Shown: one piece after another, positions 27,573 through 37,191 of the stretch | Numbering within the stretch: position 1 is the stretch's first letter | How the letters are laid out: every line of letters starts with the position of its first letter | Source: CAWAMD01 sp963783045 | GTDB lineage: Bacteria > Actinomycetota > Nitriliruptoria > Nitriliruptorales > Nitriliruptoraceae | Direction: 5' to 3' | DNA: 64,000 nucleotides | Assembly: GCA_963783045.1 (NCBI GenBank) | Contig: CAWAMD010000008.1 | Coordinates: 186,001-250,000, forward strand | Program-made: the position numbers and the translations under genes | Notes under the pieces: model-generated | The model's database searches: none | Told to the model about the DNA's origin: nothing | Seen by the model: the letters and a program-made list of their open reading frames with translations, nothing else

Positions 27573-27671
27573 GGCAGGAGAACGCGCCCCGGACGTTCGA
27601 AGAGTGTTGTGGGCGGGGCAGCCGGGTTCCCGGTGCATGCCCGCCCACACCCTCTCGTTCGGGGACATCAC

Positions 27672-29345
27672 ATGCATCCCACCTTGCGCACGATCGCGGG
27701 CGCCGGCCTGACAGCCGCCCTCACCGTCTCGGTCGCCTGGGCGTCCGCCGGTCTCGCGCCGGTGGCCCACCACGGCGACGACCTCGCCACCGGCCGGTCG
27801 ACGGTGCTCACGGACGCGGCGCCGTCCGAACCGGCCGCGCCGAGCGCCCCGACGGTGGCGGGCGCCGACGCTGCCTCGGCCACCACGAGGGCCACGGCGA
27901 TGCCCGGCGCCGGCGAGGTGCTGGCCGGCGCCGCGAAGGTCTCGATCACCCCGCGGCCCGCCGACTACGACGGAACGTGGGAGACCGATCACGACGCCTG
28001 CGCGACGCTCTCCGAGAGCGAGTTCCAGCGGCTGGCCGGCAACCCCGGCGACGCGGCCCACCTCGCCGACGTTGGCTCGCCCTGGCCCGAGAACCCGAAC
28101 TGCATCTACATGGGGGGCTTCGGGATCGGCCCGATGAACCCGGTGTCGTCCTTCGACCCGGTCCGCGGCCTGTGGGTGCGTGCCTTCGCGGTCCGGGACG
28201 CCGACGGGGACACCGCGGTGCTCACCGTCCTCGATGGCGAGGGCTACTTCTGGGACTACGCGAGCAAGTGTGACGACTGCGGCATCGAGCAGCTCAGCGC
28301 CCGGCTCGGGCAGAAGCTCGGGATCGACCCGGCCGGGATCGTCATCGCCGCCACGCATTCGCATGCCGGCCCGGACTTCATCGGCGGCTGGGGCTTCGTG
28401 CCCGACTGGTACATGCAGCAGGTCGCCGACAGCATCGAGCAGGCGGTCACCGACGCCGTCGGGGCGCTGCGCCCGGCCGTGCTCGAGGTCGGCGAGCAGC
28501 GAGCCCGCCCCTACAACCACGAGCGGCGCGACACCTACCACTCCGCCGAGGAGCAGCAGCTGACCTGGCTGCGGGCGCTCGCGATCGGCCGCAACCACAA
28601 GCCCGACCCCGACGACGTCATCGCGACCATCGGCGCCTACGCCGCCCACCCCACCACCCGGGGCACGAACGACGGCGTCGCGGACGCCGACTGGCCCGGC
28701 GTCTTCGAGCAGCGGCTCGAGCAGCGCTTCGGCGGCGTCGGGCTGCACTTCATGACCGGGCTCGGCAACATGTCGGCCTCCGGCTCCACCGAGGACGTGG
28801 GGACCGCGCTCGCGGACCTCGTCCCCGACCCCGGCGCGGGACACCGCCTCACCGACACCGATCTCCGCGCCACCCGCACCACCTGGCGGCAGCCGGCGAC
28901 GAACGTGCCGCTCACCGCGCTGGCCGTCCCCGGCTTCTTCGACCACCAGTTCGACCCCGTCCCGGCGAGCGTGCGCACCGGCCCGAAGCCCGACACCGCC
29001 CCGTGCGCGTCGTCGTCCCCGTACTCGGTCAGCGTGCCGGCCGCCGCGATCCGGATCGGGCAGGACTTCGCGCTGACCACGGCCCCCGGCGAGGTGTTCA
29101 GCAACTTCTCGAACACCGTGAAGGAGAAGTCGGGCGCCCTGGTCACGATGCCGCTCGGGCAGGCGAACGACGCGCTCGGCTACATGCCGCAGAGCTTCGA
29201 GCTGAACCCGGTGGGACAGCAGGGGCTCGGGTTCGCCGTCTCGGGGTATCTCGTCGTCAACTACGAGGACTCGTACTCGATCGACCGCTGCTTCGGGGAC
29301 ATGGCGCTCGAGACGACGCTGGGGCTGCTCCACGACCTGTCGTGA
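27672..29345 (+). CDS. Secreted neutral/alkaline ceramidase-like hydrolase
   Basis: 557 residues from ATG 27672, chosen because it begins an export signal (HPTLRTIAGAGLTAALTVSV). An Ala/Pro/Thr-rich linker leads to the catalytic part: AGAAKVSITP is the canonical N-terminal motif of neutral ceramidase-like proteins, and IAATHSHAGPDFIGGW corresponds to the metal-binding THSHxGP motif. It lacks the full C-terminal domain of true ceramidases, so the substrate could be another amide or ester lipid. Extracellular. The ribosome site is weak. Confidence 0.75.
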   Translation: MHPTLRTIAGAGLTAALTVSVAWASAGLAPVAHHGDDLATGRSTVLTDAAPSEPAAPSAPTVAGADAASATTRATAMPGAGEVLAGAAKVSITPRPADYDGTWETDHDACATLSESEFQRLAGNPGDAAHLADVGSPWPENPNCIYMGGFGIGPMNPVSSFDPVRGLWVRAFAVRDADGDTAVLTVLDGEGYFWDYASKCDDCGIEQLSARLGQKLGIDPAGIVIAATHSHAGPDFIGGWGFVPDWYMQQVADSIEQAVTDAVGALRPAVLEVGEQRARPYNHERRDTYHSAEEQQLTWLRALAIGRNHKPDPDDVIATIGAYAAHPTTRGTNDGVADADWPGVFEQRLEQRFGGVGLHFMTGLGNMSASGSTEDVGTALADLVPDPGAGHRLTDTDLRATRTTWRQPATNVPLTALAVPGFFDHQFDPVPASVRTGPKPDTAPCASSSPYSVSVPAAAIRIGQDFALTTAPGEVFSNFSNTVKEKSGALVTMPLGQANDALGYMPQSFELNPVGQQGLGFAVSGYLVVNYEDSYSIDRCFGDMALETTLGLLHDLS

Positions 29346-29453
29346 GATGGCCCCGGCGCGCCACGGAACAGCCCGATCCGGCCACGCAGGGTCACGGCCA
29401 CGGACCTGCCAAGTAGGCTGCGACCGTTCCTGACGACCGCGGGAAGGCGCAGT

Positions 29454-30614
29454 GTGGGTGACGACGGCGACGGCCGGCCGTCCCGCCGAGCCAGTGCCTC
29501 CGAGCTCACCGGCGAGCTGCCGGCGTTCGTCCGCGACGCCCTCGACGAGCAGCCGCCCAGCCGGCTCGATGGGGAGGACGCGGAGACGATCGAGGCGCTC
29601 ACCGACCTCGGCGTCCCCGACGAACAGGCCCGCGACGCCGTCGTCCAGGGGCGCGTGCCGCTCGTGCTCACCCAGCAGCTGCTCGGCGAGCGCCCCCGCT
29701 ACGACCTCGACACGCTCGCGTCGAAGGCCGGCGTGCCGGCCGACGTCCTGGTGCAGGTCCGCGTGGCCATGGGGCTCCCCGTCGTGGACGGGTACGGCCG
29801 CACCGACCTGCAGTGGGCGAAGCTCATCGGCCGGCTCCTGTCGATCCTGCCGCCCGAGTCGGTCGTGCGCAGTGCCCGTGGGCGTGGGAACGCGGTGGCG
29901 TCGATCGCCATGAACGACCTGTCGACCATCCGTGACGAGCTCGTGCTCCCGATGCGGCGGGCCGGCGCCGACGACCTGACCGTCGCCGTGGCGCTTGCCG
30001 AGACCGCACGGGAGCTCGCGCCGATCGCCGAGAAGCTGATGGTCACCGACTACCTGCTGCACCTGCAGCGCGTGATCGGCTCGGAGGTCGCCGCCATCGC
30101 CGCGCGCGGCGACGCGCAGGAGATCGAGCTCGCCGTCGGGTTCGTGGACGTTGTCGGTTACACGGCGCTGTCCGCGCGCATCGATCCCGAGGGTCTCGAC
30201 CAGATCCTGGACCTCTTCGAGCAGCGCGTCATCCGGGTCGTCGCCGACGGTGACGGCGTCAGCGTCGTGAAGTACCTCGGGGACGCCGCCATGTTCGTCG
30301 CGCCCGACCCCGTGACGCTCGCTCGCACGATGCTGGAGCTGACCAACGAGGCCGACGGGCTCGAGGACGCACCGCTTCGCGGAGGGATGTCCTTCGGTGC
30401 CACGCTCGTGCGGGAGGGCGACTACGTCGGGCCGACCGTCAACATGGCGGCGCGGCTCACGGACATCGCGCGGCCCTGGAGCCTGCTCGCCGCCGAGGAG
30501 ATCGTCGACGATCTCGCCGGCGCCTTCTCGGTGAAGCGGATCCTGCCGACGCGCATCCGCGGCGTCGGCCTGCGCCGTCCGCTCGTCGTGCGCGAGCACG
30601 ACGAGGAGTCCTAG
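29454..30614 (+). CDS. Class III adenylate cyclase with Rv1264-type regulatory domain
   Basis: 386 residues. Residues ~25-200 form an all-helical N-terminal domain (LGVPDEQARDAVVQGRVPLV, ISILPPESVVR-type segment), as in Mycobacterium Rv1264, where it acts as a pH-responsive autoinhibitor. The cyclase domain (from about 220) shows the two metal aspartates in GFVDVVGYTALSARI and KYLGDAAMFVAPD and the purine/transition-state segment GPTVNMAARLTDIARP. It is soluble. It makes cAMP, likely in response to acidification, by analogy. Confidence 0.85.
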   Translation: MGDDGDGRPSRRASASELTGELPAFVRDALDEQPPSRLDGEDAETIEALTDLGVPDEQARDAVVQGRVPLVLTQQLLGERPRYDLDTLASKAGVPADVLVQVRVAMGLPVVDGYGRTDLQWAKLIGRLLSILPPESVVRSARGRGNAVASIAMNDLSTIRDELVLPMRRAGADDLTVAVALAETARELAPIAEKLMVTDYLLHLQRVIGSEVAAIAARGDAQEIELAVGFVDVVGYTALSARIDPEGLDQILDLFEQRVIRVVADGDGVSVVKYLGDAAMFVAPDPVTLARTMLELTNEADGLEDAPLRGGMSFGATLVREGDYVGPTVNMAARLTDIARPWSLLAAEEIVDDLAGAFSVKRILPTRIRGVGLRRPLVVREHDEES

Positions 30615-30753
30615 GGGTAGCCAATCGCTCAGGGTTGCTGACGCGCACGTCGACGTTCGAATGGAGTCCGACCGCGCGTTTCCCTAGCCTTCCTCCTTGC
30701 CTGCGGGGACGGGGGTCCCGCGCACCGTCCGGCGCCGAGCGAGTGAGACCACG

Positions 30754-32895
30754 ATGAGTCGCCGTCCCCCACGACGCGCCGTGTCGATCGTCTCGTTGCC
30801 GACGGTCCTCGCCGTGCTCGTGGCCGGCCTCGCCGTCGAGGCGACCTCGGCTGCCCCGGCCGAGGCGAGCGAGCGTGCCGACGTGCCGCCGGCGACGATC
30901 CGCGTCTGCCGCGACCGGTACGGCGGCGGTGCGACCGAGGACGTCCCCTTCAAGGACTACGTGCGCACGGTCCTCGCGAGCGAGTTCCCGTCGTCGTGGC
31001 CCGTGGCGACGCTGCGCGCCGGCGCGGTCGCGGTCAGGTCCTACGCCTGGTGGCACGTGCTCCACCCCTACAGCAGCCGGTGCGCGCTGACCGACTCCAC
31101 CCGCCACCAGAAGTACGACCCGAACGATCGCTGGAACCCGCCGACGGCGAAGACGAACGCCGCCGTGGACGCGACCTGGGGGACGCGACTCGTCGACCGA
31201 TCGACGGGCACGATCGCCTACGCCCAGTACTGCAGTGGCAGCGCCTGCAACCGCTTCCCGCCCGGCAAGCACATCAACCAGTGGGACGCGAAGGCGGAGG
31301 GCGACGCCGGCTGGAGCTACCAGCGGATCCTCGAGCACGCCTACCGGAACATGCCGCCGCAGCTCGACGACTGGCGCGCCGGCTTCGCGTTCACCCTCGA
31401 CGGCACGAGCCCCTACGCGCTGTCCGACTCGCTCCAGGTGAAGGCCACCGCCCGGGGCGTCCCGCCCGGTGACCCCCGGGCGTCGGCCGACCTCTATGCC
31501 GTCTGCACCATGGACGGCACCCACGCCATCCAGCACGTCGCGAGCGCCCCGGTCGCCGACGACGGCGGCGCCGCCCGCGCGACGTTCGACCAGACCGGCC
31601 CGATCGGTCGCTGCACCGAGGACGAGATCCCGGTCGCCGCCGTGCTCCGCGTCAACGGCTACGCCGTCGGGTCCGGTGAGGGGCAGGTGTGGCGACCGTG
31701 GGTGTCGGCGTCGTCCCGCGAGGTGCAGCGCATCGCCGACACGGACCGGCCCGTCGACGGGACGGTCCGGATCTCGCAGCGTCTCTTCGCCGACGCGGGC
31801 GCGACGATCGACGCGCCACCGGCCCTGTCGGTGCCCTCGCCGAACGCCGAACCGACACCCGCGCCCTCGGTCACGTCGGCCGCTGACACGACGCCGACCC
31901 TCGCGGACGCGGCGGACGTCGTCGCGGACCCAGCCCCTGCACCGACCGCGGACGCGACGGACCCGGCCGCCACCGGCACGGCGGCCGACCAGCGCGACGT
32001 GCGCGGCCGTCGGGCCGCACGTGCGGTCGTGCTCGCACGATCCGACGCCTTCCCCGACGCCCTGTCCGCGACCGGGCTCGCCGGTCCGGACGCGCCGATC
32101 CTGCTGACACCCGGCGGCCCCGACGCGCATCTCGACCCGACCGTCCGGCAGGAGATCGACCGGCTCCTCGATGCGGGCGGGCTCGTCCATGTCGTCGGGG
32201 GACCGAACGCGATCAGCGACGCCGTCGTCACCGAGCTGCGCGACGCCGGGTACCGCGTCTCCCGGCACGGCGGCACCACGCGGATCGAGACCGCGCTGGC
32301 CGTGGCGGACGCCGTCCGCGCCGACGGCGGCGACATGTCGACGGCGCTCGTCGCCCGCGCGTACCCCGACAGCAGCGCTGGCTGGGCAGACGCCGTGACG
32401 GCCGGAGCCTACGCGGCGTCGCTGCGTCATCCGATGCTGCTGACGGCCCCGGACCGGCTCGACCCGCGCACGGAGTCGTACCTCGAGGATGCGTCCCACG
32501 GGGTCGAGGAGGTCGTGCTCCTCGGCGGCCCGTCGGCCATCGCCGCCGACGCCGAGCAGCGGCTCGCCCCGATGCGCGTCGACCGCGTCGCCGGCAAGAG
32601 CCGCGACGACACGGCCGTCGCCGTCGTCGACGAGCTCTGGTCCCGCGGCGACGCCCCCGACGTGCAGCGGGCCCTGATCATCGACGGCTTCGGCAACGGC
32701 GACTGGCCCTTCGCGCTCGCGGCGTCCGTGTACGCCGCCAACCTCGGGGCCCCCGAGCTGGTCGTGACCACCCTGGTGCCGCGCAGCACGACGGGGCGCT
32801 GGCTCGACGGACAGGAGGGCCTGCCGGTCGTCGTCGTCGGGGGAGACGGCGTCGTGCGGCCACGGATCGACCGCGACGTCTCGGGCAGTCAGTGA
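30754..32895 (+). CDS. Secreted SpoIID/LytB-domain protein with CWB2 wall-binding repeats
   Basis: 713 residues from ATG 30754, beginning with an Arg-rich n-region and hydrophobic signal (SIVSLPTVLAVLVAGLAVEA). The SpoIID domain (about 48-220) contains VPFKDYVRTVLASEFPSSWP, LRAGAVAVRSYAWWHV and the PIAYAQYCSG-like segment TIAYAQYCSGSACNRF. SpoIID proteins are peptidoglycan lytic transglycosylases. A Pro/Ala/Thr linker leads to CWB2 repeats from about residue 425 (LARSDAFPDALSATGLAG, VVGGPNAISDAV, TRIETALAVADAV, LLGGPSAI). It is likely a wall-bound peptidoglycan-processing enzyme. Confidence 0.87.
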   Translation: MSRRPPRRAVSIVSLPTVLAVLVAGLAVEATSAAPAEASERADVPPATIRVCRDRYGGGATEDVPFKDYVRTVLASEFPSSWPVATLRAGAVAVRSYAWWHVLHPYSSRCALTDSTRHQKYDPNDRWNPPTAKTNAAVDATWGTRLVDRSTGTIAYAQYCSGSACNRFPPGKHINQWDAKAEGDAGWSYQRILEHAYRNMPPQLDDWRAGFAFTLDGTSPYALSDSLQVKATARGVPPGDPRASADLYAVCTMDGTHAIQHVASAPVADDGGAARATFDQTGPIGRCTEDEIPVAAVLRVNGYAVGSGEGQVWRPWVSASSREVQRIADTDRPVDGTVRISQRLFADAGATIDAPPALSVPSPNAEPTPAPSVTSAADTTPTLADAADVVADPAPAPTADATDPAATGTAADQRDVRGRRAARAVVLARSDAFPDALSATGLAGPDAPILLTPGGPDAHLDPTVRQEIDRLLDAGGLVHVVGGPNAISDAVVTELRDAGYRVSRHGGTTRIETALAVADAVRADGGDMSTALVARAYPDSSAGWADAVTAGAYAASLRHPMLLTAPDRLDPRTESYLEDASHGVEEVVLLGGPSAIAADAEQRLAPMRVDRVAGKSRDDTAVAVVDELWSRGDAPDVQRALIIDGFGNGDWPFALAASVYAANLGAPELVVTTLVPRSTTGRWLDGQEGLPVVVVGGDGVVRPRIDRDVSGSQ

Positions 32896-32938
32896 GCACG
32901 TAGTATCTCCCGACACGCCCGCGGCGGAGGGGACCACG

Positions 32939-34474
32939 ATGGGCACGGGGCACGGAGAGAGGCTCAGCACGCTCGATGCGGCGTTCCTGAACATGGAGTC
33001 GCCGACGCTGCCGATGCACGTCGGCGGACTGTTCGTCTTCGAGTATCCCGACGGGGGAGAGCTCGACTTCGCACGCTTCCTCGCGCTGGTCCGCTCGCGG
33101 CTCCACCTCGTGCCTCGCTACCGCCAGAAGCTCGCGTTCGCCCCGTTCAACCTCGGCAACCCCGCCTGGGTCGACGACCCGCAGTTCGACCTGTCGTACC
33201 ACGTCCGGCACGCGGCGCTGCCGAAGCCCGGGACGATCCAGCAGCTCACCGAGTACAGCGCCCGCATCCTGTCGCGGCAGCTCGACCGCGACCGTCCCCT
33301 GTGGGAGCTCTATGTCATCGAGGGCCTCGAGGACGGACGGTTCGCGATCCTCGGCAAGAACCACCACGCGATGATCGACGGGCTGGCCGGCATCGACATC
33401 GCGACGGTCATGCTCGACTTCGCGCCGGACGCGTCGGCCGAGATCCCGGCTCCCGAGCCGTGGGAGCCGGCCCCTGCCCCGGCCGGCCACGAGCTGGCCT
33501 TCTCGACGGTCACCGACCTGCTGTCGAGCCCGGCGACGGCCGTGGAGGCTGCCCGGTCCGTGCTCGCCAACCCCCTCTCCTCGGCGGGGCGGGCGGTCGA
33601 GGTCGGTCGCGCGGTCGCCTCCGTGGCGAGCCGCAACCTGGTCCGTCCGGCACCGCGGAGCCCGCTGAACCGTCCCCCGGGCGTCCACCGTCGCTTCGCC
33701 ATCCAGCGCCTGCCGCTCGACGAGGTGAAGCGGATCAAGAACACCTACTCGACCACGGTGAACGACGTGGTGCTGGCCCTCACGGCCGACGCCACCGGTC
33801 GCTATCTGCGCTCGCGGGGGACGGAGACGGACGGCATGTGGCTGCGGGCCATGGTCCCCGTGTCGGTGCGGGCCAAGGGCGAGGCGCACGCGCTCGGCAA
33901 CCGGGTCGTGTCGGTCTTCGTCAACCTGCCGATGTTCGAGATGGACGCCGTCGAGCGGCTGCGGATCTGCCAGGACGCGATGGGCCAGGTCAAACAGAGC
34001 CACCACGCGGTCGGCGCCGGGTTCCTCATCGGCATGTCCCAGTTCGCCCCGCCGACGATCCACGCCATGGCATCGCGTGCCGCGGTGCGGGCACGGCTGT
34101 TCAACTTCCTCGTCACGAACGTGCCCGGACCGCAGATCCCGATCTACTGCCTCGGTGGCCGCCTGATGGGTGCCTTCCCGTTCACGCCACTGGCGGCGAC
34201 GCACGCCTACGCCGTCGGGCTCACCTCGATCGACGGGTGGCTGAACTTCGGCTTCACCGCCGACTGGGACACCCTGCCGGACATCGAGAACGCCACCGGA
34301 TTCCTGAAGGACTCGCTGGAAGAGCTGGGGCAGAACGCCGACGCCGCCGGCGCCCGGCACGAGCTCGGGAGGAAGCGGACACCGCGGGTCGTCGCGTCGG
34401 CAGCATCCGACGGACCCGCCGACGACGACACCACGGTGCCGGCGGGTGCGGGCGTTCGCGACGAGGGGTCCTGA
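32939..34474 (+). CDS. Wax ester synthase / diacylglycerol acyltransferase (WS/DGAT)
   Basis: 511 residues. The acyltransferase active-site motif HHxxxDG is present as KNHHAMIDGLAG near residue 142. The N terminus LSTLDAAFLNMESPTLPMHV and the C-terminal VTNVPGPQIPIYCLGGRLMG are family signatures (condensation-like fold). It transfers acyl-CoA to fatty alcohol or diacylglycerol for storage lipid synthesis, complementing the beta-oxidation genes elsewhere in the window. GGAGGGG precedes the ATG. It is followed 2 bp later by dut. Confidence 0.92.
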   Translation: MGTGHGERLSTLDAAFLNMESPTLPMHVGGLFVFEYPDGGELDFARFLALVRSRLHLVPRYRQKLAFAPFNLGNPAWVDDPQFDLSYHVRHAALPKPGTIQQLTEYSARILSRQLDRDRPLWELYVIEGLEDGRFAILGKNHHAMIDGLAGIDIATVMLDFAPDASAEIPAPEPWEPAPAPAGHELAFSTVTDLLSSPATAVEAARSVLANPLSSAGRAVEVGRAVASVASRNLVRPAPRSPLNRPPGVHRRFAIQRLPLDEVKRIKNTYSTTVNDVVLALTADATGRYLRSRGTETDGMWLRAMVPVSVRAKGEAHALGNRVVSVFVNLPMFEMDAVERLRICQDAMGQVKQSHHAVGAGFLIGMSQFAPPTIHAMASRAAVRARLFNFLVTNVPGPQIPIYCLGGRLMGAFPFTPLAATHAYAVGLTSIDGWLNFGFTADWDTLPDIENATGFLKDSLEELGQNADAAGARHELGRKRTPRVVASAASDGPADDDTTVPAGAGVRDEGS

Positions 34475-34476
34475 GG

Positions 34477-34941
34477 ATGGCCGGTGGTCTCGGGACGGCC
34501 GTGCGACTGCGGGTGCGTCGGCTGCGGCCCGATGCCGTCCTGCCGCGCTATGCACATCCGGGCGACGCCGGGCTGGACCTGGCGGCCGCCGAGGCGGTCA
34601 CGCTCGCGCCGGGGCAGCGCGTCGCCGTCTCGACCGGGCTCGCCGTCGCGGTGCCGGACGGGTGGGTCGGGCTCGTGCACCCACGCTCCGGGCTGGCGCT
34701 GCGGCAGGGGCTCACCGTGGTCAACGCGCCGGGGACGGTCGACGCCGGCTACCGCGGCGAGCTCAAGGTGCTGCTGGTCAACCTCGGTGACGATCCGGTC
34801 AAGATCGAGCAGGGCGACCGGATCGCGCAGCTGCTCCTGCAGGAGGTCGCCCACGCCGAGGTGGTCGAGGTGGACGAGCTCGACGCGACCGTCCGCGGGG
34901 CGGGTGGTTTCGGCTCGACCGGGGTCGCGGACCGCCGCTGA
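34477..34941 (+). CDS. dut: dUTP diphosphatase
   Basis: 154 residues, trimeric dUTPase. All five motifs are seen: GDAGLDLAA, HPRSGLALRQG, NAPGTVDAGYRGELKV, GDRIAQLLLQ and the C-terminal GAGGFGSTG. It hydrolyses dUTP to dUMP, preventing uracil incorporation and feeding dTMP synthesis. The ATG lies 2 bp after the WS/DGAT stop, indicating translational coupling. Confidence 0.95.
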   Translation: MAGGLGTAVRLRVRRLRPDAVLPRYAHPGDAGLDLAAAEAVTLAPGQRVAVSTGLAVAVPDGWVGLVHPRSGLALRQGLTVVNAPGTVDAGYRGELKVLLVNLGDDPVKIEQGDRIAQLLLQEVAHAEVVEVDELDATVRGAGGFGSTGVADRR

Positions 34942-35055
34942 CCGCGAGGTGCTGGGTCGGTTCTGGGGGCTCGGTGGAGCACCGCGCGTCACGCGCCGGA
35001 GCCGGCTGCGGCGGTTTGCCCGTCCAGAGGGTGCTGGCTACGCTGCGGGCCGCAC

Positions 35056-35128
<73 letters not shown>

Positions 35129-35136
35129 CTACGCAG

Positions 35137-35159
35137 AACCGGCCCCAGCGGCCGGTTTT
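35137..35159 (+). terminator. Intrinsic terminator after tRNA-Gly
   Basis: AACCGGCC, loop CCAGC, GGCCGGTT followed by TT: an 8-bp stem with a short T run starting 9 bp after the tRNA. Confidence 0.8.
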
Positions 35160-35926
35160 CTGCATTCTGAGCCACTTCTGGCATGACACCCTCCTCATCT
35201 CTCCACGGAAGGTAGCGGCGGGTTCCGGATGGATCCGGCATCCTTCCGCAGGCTTGTTGGGGGAATCTTGGGGGAGAAGCGCGCGATCCCCCTGGCTGGG
35301 CAACTCCGGATGTGCTCAGGTAGCGGCCGAGTGGGACGGTGGAGGTTGTCAGGCGCCACGTGAGTTGAGGACGTTCTCTGGAGCTGGGACTGCTGGCGAG
35401 CCTGTGACCGGCGGTTCTGCGTCAGCGACATGTGGGAGTCGTCGGCCCGTGCGGCGCGGTCGACCATCCGGGCGTGGGTGCCGTAGCGGGCTTCCTTCGG
35501 CGGGGTGTCGCGCATCAGACGTGCCCGGACTGGTTGCATCGGCACCGGCACGGCCCTCGTTCTCCCGGTTAGATCCAGACGCAGGGACCGCAGACCAGAC
35601 CTCACTGACGAAGGCGCCCATGTTCGGGCGCCGTCGTCCTACCAGCCTCGCATGAAGTGTCGGCGGGCGCCTCCCCTCTCCGCTCCGTTTGCCACTTCCA
35701 TCGAGGCTCTGAGGCGAGGCCGGGTGCGCCCATCGCCGTGGTGGTGCGCGGCCGGCCGGTCGGCCGCGGAAACGCATAACCGTCTCTGGCCGATGAGCGC
35801 GCCGACCGCGAAGGAGGCCACGTCAGTCAGCGCGGTAACCCCGAACGGGGTGCCGAGCCGAACACCCGTTCTAGGGAACCGCAGTCGCTACCCGGTGTTG
35901 TCGCAGGCAATTTGTACTCTCGCGCC
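35160..35926. other. Gene-poor stretch after tRNA-Gly
   Basis: 767 bp. Open frames exist on both strands but none has a start, ribosome site or recognisable protein. I see a hairpin GGCGCCC / GGGCGCC at 35613-35632 and a short repeated motif TTGGGGGAATC / TTGGGGGAGA near 35259-35278. It is probably the decayed edge of an insertion. Confidence 0.5.
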
Positions 35927-36673
35927 ATGGCGAGATGCACGGCACCTGTTGAAGGCCACCGCACAGCGAGCGGTGCGGCGAACTGTCCCGCGTGCCGCGG
36001 GGGATACGGGCGACGTCGCTCCTACTCCTCGTACACCCCGACCCCGCGCCCCTCGTACGGCGGCAGGTCCTCGGGCGGCAGCGGCGGTGGATCGTCTGGC
36101 GGCGGCGGGACGACACGGCGACTGCGCGGCGGTCGGGGGACCGTGTCGTACTCGCCCAGCGAGTGGCGCACGTTCAAGCCGGCGGCCCGCAAGGCCGAGG
36201 CGATCGCGCAGAAGTATCCCGATCGGCGCGACCTGTTCCTCTGCCACGCGTGGGACGACCGGGAGAGCTCCGCGAAGGACCTGTTCGACCGGCTGTCTCG
36301 TAGTGGCGCATCCGTGTGGTTCAGCGAGACCGAGGTTGCCCTCGGCAAGTCGCTGATGCGCGAGATCGACAAGGGCCTGCGGATGTCCCGCATCGGCATC
36401 GTTCTCGTGACGCCGGCGATGCTCCGGAGCCTTGAGAACGGGGGCATCGCCGACAAGGAACTCTCGGCGCTTCTCCGAACCGACCGCGTGATCCCGGTCG
36501 CTCACGGCGTTACGTTCGAGGAAATCGCCGACGTGAGCCCATTGCTCGCGGCCCGGTCTGGTCTGACGATCGACGAGGCCCTGACCATGCAGGACGCCGC
36601 GCAGAAGGTCGCTGCATCGGCCGTGTTGCAGGGCGACGAGACCGCAGTCGGGACCTCCAGCAGGGACTGGTAG
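35927..36673 (+). CDS. TIR-domain protein with N-terminal Cys ribbon and Gly-rich linker
   Basis: 248 residues from ATG 35927. Residues 4-23 carry a C-x15-C-x2-C pattern (C4, C20, C23: MARC...NCPAC) resembling a small zinc ribbon. A Ser/Gly/Arg-rich flexible linker (24-75) precedes the TIR domain (about 100-200): RRDLFLCHAWDDRE (strand A with box 1), ASVWFSETEVALGKSL containing the candidate NADase glutamate Glu136, and MSRIGIVLVTPAML. Bacterial TIR proteins hydrolyse NAD+ or make signalling nucleotides in antiphage defence, or act as effectors. No Thoeris ThsA, Argonaute or other partner adjoins it, so the exact system is unknown. It lies just inside the putative island. Confidence 0.8.
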   Translation: MARCTAPVEGHRTASGAANCPACRGGYGRRRSYSSYTPTPRPSYGGRSSGGSGGGSSGGGGTTRRLRGGRGTVSYSPSEWRTFKPAARKAEAIAQKYPDRRDLFLCHAWDDRESSAKDLFDRLSRSGASVWFSETEVALGKSLMREIDKGLRMSRIGIVLVTPAMLRSLENGGIADKELSALLRTDRVIPVAHGVTFEEIADVSPLLAARSGLTIDEALTMQDAAQKVAASAVLQGDETAVGTSSRDW

Positions 36674-36872
36674 CCGGGAGGCTGCCTCTTCCTCCTCCGG
36701 GACGCGACGGGCCAGCAGGTGGGCTTGTGTCAAGCCTCACCGATAGCTGCCGAGTGCCGAGACGGAGATCGACGCATGTGACCCGCGCGGCAGCCGTGGT
36801 TGTCGCGCGCCGGTAATCGTCCTCGCGGCGCGCGTAACCGCCCCTCGGATCGGCTCGAGTTAATGGCGCCTG

Positions 36873-37046
36873 CTACGAGTAGATCTCTTCGAGGAAGGCT
36901 GCCGGCGTGACGATCCCGATCCCCTCGACGACCTGAAGGTCGAGCAGGTCGGTGTCGCCGGTGGCGGTGACGTTGGCGCCGGCGGCGGCCGCGATGGCGG
37001 CTTCCAAGACCCGGTTGTCGTCGGGGTCACGAACCAGGTCGCGGGG
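36873..37046 (-). pseudogene. C-terminal remnant of a PIN-domain (VapC-like) toxin
   Basis: The minus-strand frame reads PRDLVRDPDDNRVLEAAIAA, then NVTATGDTDLLDLQVVEGIG and IVTPAAFLEEIYS before its stop. D-x-D-D-N-x-V-L-E-A and TGDxDLL are the second half of the PIN-domain nuclease active site. An in-frame stop lies immediately upstream and there is no start codon, so the N-terminal half is lost. No antitoxin gene adjoins it. Confidence 0.65.
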
Positions 37047-37100
37047 TCATCGTCGGGCGGGCACCTCAACCGAGCCCGGAAACCCACGTGTTGCGTTGTC

Positions 37101-37191
37101 TGCCCACCGCGGCGGGCCAAGCACAAGGGCGTGGTCGAAAGCGCCATTCACTTCCTGACCCAGCGGTGGTGGCGCACCGCGGAGGCGTCGA
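37101..37191 (+). pseudogene. Short transposase remnant (IS21/IstA-like)
   Basis: The frame reads CPPRRAKHKGVVESAIHFLT then QRWWRT, resembling the HKGxVE motif with the catalytic glutamate found at the end of IS21-type and related DDE cores. There is no start and no terminal repeat. It runs into the stop codon of the converging LuxR gene. Confidence 0.35.

Noticed and set aside
26706..30599. A 1,297-codon minus-strand frame across SDR, ceramidase-like and cyclase genes
   Set aside because: Crosses three well-supported plus-strand genes and lacks any family signature.
35160..35926. Several 60-200 codon frames after tRNA-Gly
   Set aside because: No ribosome sites, no conserved motifs, mutually overlapping on both strands, and Arg-rich shadow composition.
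35927..36673. Thoeris system
   Set aside because: No ThsA (SIR2/Macro-SLOG) gene near the TIR gene, so only an orphan TIR protein is supported.
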